Below, one piece after another: positions 16,289-23,509 of a stretch of DNA of 39,212 nucleotides (its first letter is position 1; every line of letters begins with the position of its first letter). This DNA comes from Deltaproteobacteria bacterium (GTDB lineage: Bacteria; Desulfobacterota; Binatia; Binatales; Binataceae). The notes beneath the pieces were generated by a model. It saw only the letters and a list, made by a program, of their open reading frames with translations, was not told where the DNA came from and did no database searches. The stretch is taken from assembly GCA_003135135.1 (NCBI GenBank), contig PLDK01000005.1:30870-70081 (forward strand). The letters are read 5' to 3'. Position numbers and translations under genes: made by a program.

Positions 16289-17065
16289 TCAAATATCGGC
16301 ATTTTTTCCGCCGCGGATTGGCGCGGGGCTGCGTTCGATTTCGATCAGCGCGAGCCGCTCCCATAGCCGGCGTTCGAGTTCGAGTCCCTGTCGAAGCGGC
16401 AAATCGAGGCCTCCCCAGACCGCCAGCTTTAATATCGCGGACCGCTCGCGGGCGACGCGTCCAAAGGCGCGGGCGATCGTGAGCGCGCGGCGATCCAAAT
16501 CCGCCAAGGGAACTACTTCGGCGACCAAACCTACAAGTAACGCGTTTTGGGCGTCAATCCAACGGCCAGTGAGGCAAAGGTCAAGCGCGCGGCCCAGGCC
16601 GATCCGGCGCGCGGCGGTTTGGGTGCCCGCGACCCCGGGAATCATGCCGGCGCCAGTCTCGGGCAGGCAAAGGCTGGTGTCATCGGCGGCGATGGCGAGG
16701 TCGCACAGCAGCGCCATCTCGAGTCCGCCACCGACCGTGTAGCCGTGGATCGCCGCGATCGTCGGGACAGGCAGCGCGCGGAGCATCCCCCACACGTCGC
16801 GGCGAAAGCGGGCCCATCGTGCGACGATCGGTGAGGGCGCCATCCCGAACTCGGCAAGATCGCCACCGGTCGAGAAGGCCTGACCGGCGCCCCGCAAGAC
16901 CATCGCGCGAACCTCGCGATCGTCGTGGATGGCGGTGAGGACCTGAAACAGATCGTCGCGCATCGCCATGTTGTAAGCGTTGAATTGATCGGGACGATTG
17001 AGCGTGACCCACGCGACGGGCCCGCGCTTGCTGTAGAGAACCGCACTCGAGCCGCTCGATGACAT
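16289..17065 (-). CDS. Enoyl-CoA hydratase/isomerase
   Basis: The 258-residue crotonase-family enzyme starts MSSSGSSAVLYSKRGPVAWVTLNRP. It shows GAGQAFSTGGDLAEFG, the oxyanion loop YTVGGGLEMALLCDLAIA and LPETGAGMIPGVAGTQTAARRIG, with Glu in a catalytic position. It likely hydrates a 2-enoyl-CoA or shifts its double bond. I chose the ATG at 17065 because it overlaps the amidohydrolase stop in a TGATG junction; the frame is open much further upstream, but that part is out-of-frame amidohydrolase sequence. Operon membership with the ligase is well supported by spacing. Confidence 0.92.
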   Translation of the reverse strand: MSSSGSSAVLYSKRGPVAWVTLNRPDQFNAYNMAMRDDLFQVLTAIHDDREVRAMVLRGAGQAFSTGGDLAEFGMAPSPIVARWARFRRDVWGMLRALPVPTIAAIHGYTVGGGLEMALLCDLAIAADDTSLCLPETGAGMIPGVAGTQTAARRIGLGRALDLCLTGRWIDAQNALLVGLVAEVVPLADLDRRALTIARAFGRVARERSAILKLAVWGGLDLPLRQGLELERRLWERLALIEIERSPAPIRGGKNADI

Positions 17066-18636
17066 CAGCCGGAACGCAGGTCGGCGCTGTCGCTGCTGGC
17101 GATGGCGGGACGGCCGCGCTCGTAAACCACGCGGCCGCCGACGATTGTTATATCGACGGCGAGGTTCATCAGATCGGCGGGCTTGAGCGAGAACGGGTCG
17201 TGCGGCAACACGATGAGATCGGCCAGACGGCCGGGCTCGATGGCGCCGGCCTCGAGCCGGGCCAGGCGCGCAGCGTCGATCGTGAAAAGCGCGAAGGCCT
17301 CGTGGACGGGGAGCGCTTCGGCGGGTGCGAGCTCGACGCCGTCGATGGTGGTGCGGGAAACCGCGGCCGCAATCGCGGCGAGCGGCTTGGCGGGTGTGAC
17401 CGGGGCGTCGGTGGCGCCGACCAGATGAACACCAGCGGCCTTGAGACTTCGCGCGCGGTAGAGATGCGCGATGAGGCCGGGCTCCGCGGCGTACTTGGGA
17501 CCGCGGAAGTGGATGAAGCCGGGGTTGGTGACGACCCACACGCCGAGCGCCATGAGCCGGTCTATGTAGTTGGGCGTAATCAGCCCGCCGTGTTCGATGC
17601 GAAACCGCGGGATATCGCGCTCGCCGGGGAAACCGGCCTTGGCGGCTTCGATCGCGGCGACCGCCTCTTCCAATTCTTCGATTTCGGTCACATGAAAGGC
17701 GCAATCGAGTCCCCGGCCGAGCGCATCGAGCACCGGGCGTGCGAGCCCGGCACGGTCGTACTGATAGCCGGGCATGAACTTGACGCCGGACAACCCGATT
17801 CCAGCGGCGCGGGCAAGTTGTTTGCATCGATCGACGGCGTCGAGATGCTGCGCGCCGATCATCACGCTGACGCGTTGGCATATCGCGCCCGAACTCGCCA
17901 GCTTGGCGAACAGTTCGACTTCGACGGGGCCGTTGCGCGTGGTTGCGTCGGTGAATGTGGTCACTCCCGCGGCGGCCAGTTCGCGGCTCATGATGCGCGC
18001 GCGTGATTCCGATTCCGCGGCGGTCACGAGCGGGAGATGATCAGACAGCCACGTTTCCATCCCGACTACGAGGCCGGTGAGCTTGCCGGCGGCGTCGCGA
18101 ATCAGGTTGGCGCCCGGCGGCGGTGTGAAGCCGAGAGCTTCGAGGCCGAGCAACGCGATGGCGCGCGAGTTGAGCCAGGTCGCGTGCAACGTCTGATGGC
18201 GCAAGCGCAACGGATTTTTGGGCAGCGACTGATCGAGCTCGGCGCGCGTGGGTCCGCGCTTTTCGAGCATCAGCGCTTCGTCGCATCCGAACGCGCGCAG
18301 CCAGTTGCCGGGCGGAGTCTTGCCGGCGGCAAGCCGCAGATCGCCCAGCAGATCGCCCACCGTGCGGCATCGCTGAACCGAGACTCCGGTGGCAGCGGCA
18401 GCAGCCTGCAGGAAATGGAGGTGCGAATCGATGAAGCCGGGAGCGACGGCGCGGCCCGCGAGCTTGATCAGATGAGTTCGCGGACCGACCAGCGGCTTCA
18501 GTTCCGCAAACGGACCGTGCGCGGTGATCACCCCGCCAGAGATGGCAACCGAGTCGATCCCGGGGTGGCCGAGGACCAGACCCTCGTGAAGAACCAAGTC
18601 GGCTTTCGCGGGCGCCACTAGCACTTTGGAACGCAT
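17065..18636 (-). CDS. YtcJ-type amidohydrolase (Amidohydro_3 family)
   Basis: The 523-residue protein is a metal-dependent hydrolase. The metal-binding HxH is His72 and His74 in APGFIDSHLHF. Other marks are NSRAIALLGLEALGF, GVTTFTDATTRN, VKFMPGYQYDR with a lysine in a likely metal-bridging position, FHVTEIEE, RFRIEHGGLI, VGATDAPVTPA and the ending LADLIVLPHDPFSL with GGRVVYERG. These belong to the YtcJ/N-substituted formamide deformylase-like group; the substrate could be an amide, carbamate or cyclic imide. It is the first large gene of the operon and is translationally coupled to a hydratase, so it may release the acid that the ligase activates. That order of steps is an inference. Confidence 0.85.
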   Translation of the reverse strand: MRSKVLVAPAKADLVLHEGLVLGHPGIDSVAISGGVITAHGPFAELKPLVGPRTHLIKLAGRAVAPGFIDSHLHFLQAAAAATGVSVQRCRTVGDLLGDLRLAAGKTPPGNWLRAFGCDEALMLEKRGPTRAELDQSLPKNPLRLRHQTLHATWLNSRAIALLGLEALGFTPPPGANLIRDAAGKLTGLVVGMETWLSDHLPLVTAAESESRARIMSRELAAAGVTTFTDATTRNGPVEVELFAKLASSGAICQRVSVMIGAQHLDAVDRCKQLARAAGIGLSGVKFMPGYQYDRAGLARPVLDALGRGLDCAFHVTEIEELEEAVAAIEAAKAGFPGERDIPRFRIEHGGLITPNYIDRLMALGVWVVTNPGFIHFRGPKYAAEPGLIAHLYRARSLKAAGVHLVGATDAPVTPAKPLAAIAAAVSRTTIDGVELAPAEALPVHEAFALFTIDAARLARLEAGAIEPGRLADLIVLPHDPFSLKPADLMNLAVDITIVGGRVVYERGRPAIASSDSADLRSG

Positions 18637-18678
18637 GCCTTCGCCGCCTGCGACCGAGCGCGGCGGCGTACGGACGTT

Positions 18679-18822
18679 CTAGTCGGAACTTGGAAGCGGC
18701 TTGGCTTCCTTGATCTTCATCTCGCCATCGCAACACTCGACGCCGCCGGCGCCAGCCTTGTTGCAGAGCACCTCGGTGCCGCACTTCTCACACACGTAAC
18801 GCTTTCCAAGCACGTTAGCCAT
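18679..18822 (-). CDS. Desulforedoxin-like 47-aa iron miniprotein (copy 2)
   Basis: The minus strand encodes 47 residues starting MANVLGKRYVCEKCGTEVLC, with VECCDGEMKIKE near the end. Cys11, Cys14, Cys30 and Cys31 occupy the same positions as in copy 1 and in desulforedoxin; Cys20 is extra. AAGGAG lies just before the ATG. It stands 42 bases before the amidohydrolase start and could be the first gene of the acyl-CoA operon. The C-terminal tail KEAKPLPSSD is not in copy 1. It is too short for most gene finders. Iron binding and dimer formation are family knowledge; partner and electron source are unknown. Confidence 0.82.
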   Translation of the reverse strand: MANVLGKRYVCEKCGTEVLCNKAGAGGVECCDGEMKIKEAKPLPSSD

Positions 18823-18890
18823 CTCAATCCACTCCTTGAACCGGGGCCGTGCGGGCCCGCAGATTAAACTTAAAGTATCGCTTCAACTAG

Positions 18891-19898
18891 TCAACTCTGC
18901 GCGAACGGCAAATCAGCCACGATCGCGGCGCCGTCCCCGCCAATCTTCAACTCAACCCCAGGCGTCCATGCGCTGCGGTGCAAAATCGCAAGCCCGATCG
19001 CGCCAAATCGCGGCGAGCGCATCGCACTGGTCACACGGCCGACCTCGATCCCGGCCAGACTGACCATCGCGCCGACCGGCGGCACATGCGCATTGCTGAA
19101 CTTAAGTCCGAACATCCGTTTTTTCAAACCGCCGCGCGCGGTCGCCCGCTCGATAGTTTCCTGCCCAAGGTAGCATCCTTTGGAAAACGAGATTGCACGA
19201 TCGAGCCGCGCCTCGAGTGCGATCGTCTTGTCGGTGGTATCAACACCGATGAGTGCGATGCCGTTTTCGACGCGGATAGTTTCGAGCGGGCTCGAATCGA
19301 CGCGGCGCGAATGCGGCGCTTTCGCAAGCAGGTTGGCGATGGTCGAATCAATGGAATCGCGCGAAGCGATTACAGATACCGCGGGTCCGCCGTAACGAGG
19401 CAAGTTGCCGATCAGCGACTTGCCGGCTTCGACGAAACGCCACGGGGCAATCGACGCTGCCACTTCAGCAGAGCAGGCCGCGTCGAGAGCGGCAGGTCCC
19501 TCGACGTCGATCAGGGCAAGCTCGCTTGCGTCTTCGAATTCGACATCATCGGCCACCAGCAGGCGCTCAAGATGCGCCCGCGTGCGCGTCCACGCATCGG
19601 AGTCGATATCCAGCATCAGCGCGTCGCCGGTCACCCATATGAACGCATCGGCGATCACGTGTGCGTGCTCGGTCAGAAACAGCGCGGGCAGGATGGAACC
19701 AGGGCGGGCGCCCTTTACGTCGGCGGTGCACATCCCGTGGAAGAACGAGGCGCGATCGTCGCCGACTACGCGCACGACGATTCGGCCGTCGAGGACATGC
19801 ACGCCCGCCGCATTTACGACCGCATCGTAAGCCGAGTCGAAGGCCGCATCGGCGGTTGCGGGCGCGCCGGTACGATCAGATGTTTCGAGATGTGCCAC
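18891..19898 (-). CDS. ygfZ: Folate-binding YgfZ-like protein (GcvT fold)
   Basis: The 335-residue protein has a GcvT-like fold with the YgfZ signature KGCYLGQE at residues 240-247, preceded by ENGIALIGVDTTDKTIALEARLDRAISF and followed by ATARGGLKKRMFGL. YgfZ/IBA57 proteins bind folate and support iron-sulfur cluster proteins such as MiaB and radical SAM enzymes. The N-terminal DRASFFHGMCTADVKGARPGS is also typical. It stands upstream of the desulforedoxin-like gene on the same strand with a 68-base gap, so it may or may not share its transcript. Together with sufT it adds to the iron-sulfur theme of the window. Confidence 0.87.
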   Translation of the reverse strand: MAHLETSDRTGAPATADAAFDSAYDAVVNAAGVHVLDGRIVVRVVGDDRASFFHGMCTADVKGARPGSILPALFLTEHAHVIADAFIWVTGDALMLDIDSDAWTRTRAHLERLLVADDVEFEDASELALIDVEGPAALDAACSAEVAASIAPWRFVEAGKSLIGNLPRYGGPAVSVIASRDSIDSTIANLLAKAPHSRRVDSSPLETIRVENGIALIGVDTTDKTIALEARLDRAISFSKGCYLGQETIERATARGGLKKRMFGLKFSNAHVPPVGAMVSLAGIEVGRVTSAMRSPRFGAIGLAILHRSAWTPGVELKIGGDGAAIVADLPFAQS

Positions 19899-19966
19899 GA
19901 CAAAACAAAGATAGCAGGGGTGACCCCGTGCGCGTAGAGCAGTAGCGCATGCGGGGGCGAGTTAAT

Positions 19967-20301
19967 TGAATGCGGAACCCGCCATGGGTTCCGCACCTCC
20001 CTGGGCAGGGGTGACCCCTGCACCCGGTATTAAGAAGACGCGAAAATCTGCGCAGCGCATCTTTTCGCGACTACGCGATGGAAGAGCCAACGGGCATGCG
20101 GTTTCTTAATACTGGCCAGCCGTGCCAACGGGCAGGGGTGACGCCTGCACCCGGTAACGAATCGAAAAATCCGCGCGGCGCGTCTTTTTCTCTCGGGCGT
20201 AATACTGGGCAGTATTAAAAGACTGCGCGCCTCCGGCACGGGCCGCGCCCGCCGTCGGCGGGCGGCCTTAACGTTGGGTGCAGGGGTCACCCCTGCTATC
20301 G
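19967..20301. repeat. Dispersed intergenic repeat, copy C (composite)
   Basis: The left part (19967-20033) repeats the hairpin and GCAGGGGTGACCCCTGC block of copy B. The middle (20041-20150) repeats copy A. The right part (20201-20301) repeats the end of A and of D. In C the GC stem reads GCCCGCC-GTC-GGCGGGC instead of GGCCGCGC/GCGCGGCC, so bases changed but pairing stayed. Apart from 19899-19966 and 20302-20348, where I see nothing, it fills the gap between ygfZ and the broken membrane-protein gene. Confidence 0.85.
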
Positions 20302-20348
20302 CGTTGTGGCGCGTGGGGGGCTAGAGAATAGCGCTTGCGGGGGAACGA

Positions 20349-22201
20349 ATGGGGAAACTGGAGGATCTGGCGCGGCTGAAGTTCACGGCCCCGCCTTTGT
20401 CCGAGGCCGAAATAAGGGTCGTACAGGCCGCGCCTAACGGGAGCGTCGCGGATTGCCGCGATCTCGGCGGAGGTGACGACCCGGATAAGGCCAACGGAAC
20501 GGGCGAGGCGCCGGACGAAAAATGGCCGGAAACGCGCAACGTCCGCGCCGATCTGATCCGCTGGCTCTTCGTCGATCGCGAGGCACGTGAGCTGGTTGAT
20601 CCGCGTGGCGTATGGATTGCGGGTGCCCGGATTAAGTGGCGACTCGACCTCAGCTTTACCAACGTGCCCTTTCCTCTTCTCCTGTTGAGCTGCCGTCTGG
20701 AACAGGAGGTTGACCTTAGATATGCGAAGGTGCCCCTGCTCAGCCTGGACGGCAGTTGGACCCGGGCGATAGCTGCCGATGGGCTTAAGTTGGAAGGCAA
20801 CATCTTTCTGAGGAACGGTTTCCATGCCGAGGGCGAGGTGCGGCTGCTCGGCGCGACCGTCGGCGGCGATACGGTAGAGCCTTGAGCGCCCATGGCGCCA
20901 GGATCGGCGGCAACGTCTTTATGAAGCGAGAGTTGAACGCCCAAGGCAAGGTGCAGAACGAGTTCATGGCCGAAGGCGAAGTGGGGCTGGTCGACGCGAC
21001 CATCGGGGGCAATCTGGAGGCGGAAGGCGGAACATTCAAAAATCCAAACGGGAACGCCCTGTACGCCGACCGCATAAAGGTGACGGGCAGCGTTTTCCTG
21101 AGGAACGGCTTCAGCGCCGAGGGCGAGGTGCGGCTGCTGGGTGCGACTATCGGGGGCGATCTAGATGCGAAGGGTGGAACATTCAAAAATCTGAAATCCG
21201 ATAAAAATCCTGATTCGACTGGGGACGCTCTGAGCGCTGACGGCATCAAGGTGAGCGGCAGCGTCTTTATGATGCGAGAGTTGAACGCTGAGGGGGTGGT
21301 GAAGAACAAATTCGTTACCGAGGGCGCGGTGCGGCTGCCCGGCGCAGAAATCAAGGGGCTACTGGAGGTCAATGACGCCTGGCTGGACGCATTAGATCTC
21401 GAGAGCGCCCATATTGCGGGGCCATTCTTCTGGCGAAACATCCACAAGGATCACGGGGATCGGAAGGATCGCCATCCGGACTTTGCAGACAAGGAATGGA
21501 AGCCATCCTTGAACTTGACCAATGCGAAGGTGGGGTCGTTGGCCGATGAGGAAGCTAGCTGGCCCGAGAAGGGACGGTTGCGTCTTGATGGCTTCGTCTA
21601 TGACCGCATAGACGCGGGACAGACCGATGCGACGGCGCGGCTCAAGTGGCTGCGCTTGCAGCCGGACTGGCTCGGGCTTCGTCCGCAGCCATACGAACAG
21701 TTGATCGCCGTCATGCGGCGGATGGGCCATGAGCATCAGGTCGCGAAAGTTGCGATCGCCAAGCAGAAGGACCTGCGCAAGCGCGGCGATCTCGGCTGGT
21801 GGGGTTGGATCCGGAGCTGGTTTCTCTTTCTCGTTGTAGGTTACGGGTACAAACCGTTGCGGGCGTTCGGCTGTCTCGCGCTGTTGGTGTTCATAGGAAC
21901 CTGTGTGTTCTCGCGCGCCCACTCTGCCAACGTGCTCGTTCCCTCCGAGCAGGCAGCTTACACGGATTACGAAAATTCGAAGATGGAAGAACTGACGCCA
22001 GCTTATCCCCGCTTCCACGCGCTCCTTTATTCGCTCGATGTTATTAGTCCCTTCGACCTCGGCCAGAAGTCGCACTGGCGACTGATTGAGAGCATCGGGT
22101 ACTGGAGATATGAAATTTATTCGCTCTTTCAGTTATTCTTCGGATGGGTGTTGCTGCTAGTCGCGGCCGCCGTCCCGGCCAGATTTATCAAGAAGGACTG
22201 A
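20349..22201 (+). pseudogene. Repeat-containing membrane protein, split by a frameshift deletion
   Basis: Two overlapping frames (20349-20885 and 20882-22201) form one protein. The first gives 178 residues up to LLGATVGGD and then TVEP-stop. The second resumes as GRALSAHGARIGGNVFM. Both carry the same module of about 40-60 residues: AL-x-AD-x-I-KV-x-GSVFLRNGF, AEGEVRLLGATIGGDL, then GGTFKN. Aligning the junction at 20870/20871 with the module at 21000-21060 shows a loss corresponding to 21014-21047, that is 34 bases, which shifts the frame. The C-terminal part has a transmembrane helix (FLFLVVGYGY...LALLVFIGTCVF) and a last one (LFFGWVLLLVAAAVPARF). I know such modules only from uncharacterised membrane-anchored proteins. 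The 439-residue second part might still be made from TTG at 20882. Confidence 0.75.
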
Positions 22202-22291
22202 GCAGGGGTGACTCGGCAGGGGTCGGGATGACGGAGTCAGAAGGGCAACTTGGAATTTTGACCCGCACCCGACGCTCGACGACTCGCGTCG

Positions 22292-22435
22292 GCCTCTCCC
22301 TGTCAGGGCGAGGCTATTAACGCGCAAAGCATGGCAAAAAAACGCAAGGCGCGGGCTTTTGTGATGCGCTCGCAGAACCCTCACCTACCGACCGCCGAGC
22401 GGTCGGCCGCCTCTCCCGTAAAGTAACGGGCGAGG
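22292..22435. repeat. Cluster of three REP-like hairpins
   Basis: Three palindromes occur within 144 bases: GCCTCTCCCTG/CAGGGCGAGGC at 22292-22314 with one mismatch, CCGACCGC-CGA-GCGGTCGG at 22388-22406 (perfect), and CCTCTCCCGT/ACGGGCGAGG at 22410-22435 with one mismatch and a 6-base loop. The CCTCTCCC/GGGAGAGG style is common in extragenic palindromes. No gene is visible in the 22202-22507 stretch. Confidence 0.6.
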
Positions 22436-22507
22436 TAAATTCCCGCAGCTCTTTCCCCCATCACCCTTCTAACAGGAAGAAGCCCGCATCTTCTCTTTTC
22501 ACTTTTC

Positions 22508-22626
22508 GTTGGGTGCGGGGGCACCCCTGGCCGTGGCGACGGCAGCGCAGTATTAAGCCGTTGGCAGGGGCCGCGCGCGACAACGGAGCGCGGCCTTGAC
22601 GGTGGGTGCAGGGGTCACCCCTGCTA
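22508..22626. repeat. Dispersed intergenic repeat, copy D
   Basis: 22537-22625 is the near-exact reverse complement of 9290-9376, including the GGCCGCGC stem (22569-22576 with 22588-22595) and the terminal GCAGGGGTCACCCCTGC. Its right end is in the same orientation as the right ends of copies A and C, so C and D bracket the broken repeat-protein gene as direct repeats. Confidence 0.85.
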
Positions 22627-22648
22627 GGTTTCGGGGGGTGGATTTGAA

Positions 22649-22654
22649 TATAAT
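22649..22654 (+). promoter_or_regulatory. Perfect -10 box TATAAT
   Basis: TATAAT stands 26 bases before the ATG of a small membrane protein and just after repeat copy D. No good -35 is seen at 17 bases upstream. It is the only perfect consensus -10 box I noticed in a gap here. Confidence 0.45.
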
Positions 22655-22679
22655 CTGGGGTATCCGGAGGAGCGGAACT

Positions 22680-22817
22680 ATGGGCGCATTTATCCTGGGT
22701 TTGATTGTCGGCGTCGGCGGCGCCCTGGTGCTCTTCATCTACGACGAGGGCGATATATTCCTGAAGCTCTCACGCCAGATAAAGCAAACGGCGGAGCGCT
22801 ACCGGCAATCGCCGTAG
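22680..22817 (+). CDS. Small single-helix membrane protein, unrecognised
   Basis: The ATG at 22680 follows GGAGGAGCGGA and opens 45 residues: a glycine-rich hydrophobic helix (MGAFILGLIVGVGGALVLFIY) followed by a charged amphipathic tail (DEGDIFLKLSRQIKQTAERYR). The strong ribosome site and a TATAAT upstream make translation likely. An in-frame start at 22596 would run through repeat D and is unlikely. The function is unknown; the layout resembles one-helix proteins that sit in the inner membrane. efp follows 110 bases later with its own promoter. Confidence 0.65.
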   Translation: MGAFILGLIVGVGGALVLFIYDEGDIFLKLSRQIKQTAERYRQSP

Positions 22818-22857
22818 CCGCATGGGCCACGCCGCGCGCCCGAAGGATGGCGCGAAC

Positions 22858-22886
22858 TTGCCGCGCGCTGCGGGCTTGCGTAGAAT
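22858..22886 (+). promoter_or_regulatory. Promoter of efp
   Basis: TTGCCG (22858-22863) and TAGAAT (22881-22886) are exactly 17 bases apart, giving a leader of about 35 bases before the efp ATG. Both boxes keep the most conserved positions. Confidence 0.6.
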
Positions 22887-22927
22887 TGCCCTCTTAACCT
22901 TCGTTCTTTATCGAGAGTGTCCACACA

Positions 22928-23491
22928 ATGCTGATTCAAGCGACGCAACTGCGCCCGGGTATGATTGTCGAACACAACAAAGACCTGTACCGGATCATGA
23001 CGATCACGCATATCACGCCGGGCAACTGGCGCGGGATGGTGCAGACCAAGCTGCGCAACGTGAAGAACGGCTCGCAAACCGAGAACCGGTTTCGGTCGGA
23101 AGATCGCGTCGAGCGGGTCATCCTGAACCAGAGCAAGATGCAGTTCCTCTACCAGGACGGCGACGATTTCCATTTCATGAACACCGAGAACTACGAGCAG
23201 ATCACGATTCCCAAGGAGCTGATCGAGGACGTGGTGGGATTTCTGACGCCGAACCTCGAAGTCGAAGTCGAGTTCTACGAAACGACGCCGCTCAACGTGC
23301 GGCTGCCGAAAACGGTGGCGCTCAAGGTGGCCCGGACCGATCCGGGAGTGAAAACGGCGGCGGTGACCAACACGCTCAAGCCGGCGACGCTGGAGACCGG
23401 AAGGACGATCCAGGTGCCGCATTTCGTCGTCGAGGGCGACACGATCACGATCAACACCGAAACCGGCGAGTACCTGTCACGCTCGAAGTAG
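22928..23491 (+). CDS. efp: Translation elongation factor P
   Basis: The 187-residue protein relieves ribosome stalling at polyproline. It has the three-domain EF-P layout: KOW-like domain 1 (MLIQATQLRPGMIVEHNKDLYRI), OB domain (QFLYQDGDDFHFMNTENYEQI) and a C-terminal domain ending GRTIQVPHFVVEGDTITINTETGEYLSR. The domain 1 loop reads ITPGNWRGMVQTKLRN, so aligning with the E. coli PGKGQ loop puts Asn33 where Lys34 is modified. Neither the lysyl nor the rhamnosyl tip residue is present there; Arg35 is two residues on. No epmA, epmB or earP is nearby. Confidence 0.95.
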   Translation: MLIQATQLRPGMIVEHNKDLYRIMTITHITPGNWRGMVQTKLRNVKNGSQTENRFRSEDRVERVILNQSKMQFLYQDGDDFHFMNTENYEQITIPKELIEDVVGFLTPNLEVEVEFYETTPLNVRLPKTVALKVARTDPGVKTAAVTNTLKPATLETGRTIQVPHFVVEGDTITINTETGEYLSRSK

Positions 23492-23509
23492 CGCGCACGC
23501 GAGCCGAAG

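Noticed and set aside
16289-17881. 530-codon reading of the first hydratase gene
   Set aside because: The N-terminal 270 residues are an out-of-frame reading of the amidohydrolase; the ATG at 17065 matches the family start and couples to the upstream stop.
17059-18006. Open frame of 315 codons on the plus strand
   Set aside because: Opposite the amidohydrolase gene and without motifs or ribosome site.
22157-22384. 75-codon open frame on the minus strand
   Set aside because: It is made up largely of REP-like and repeat DNA and has no ribosome site.
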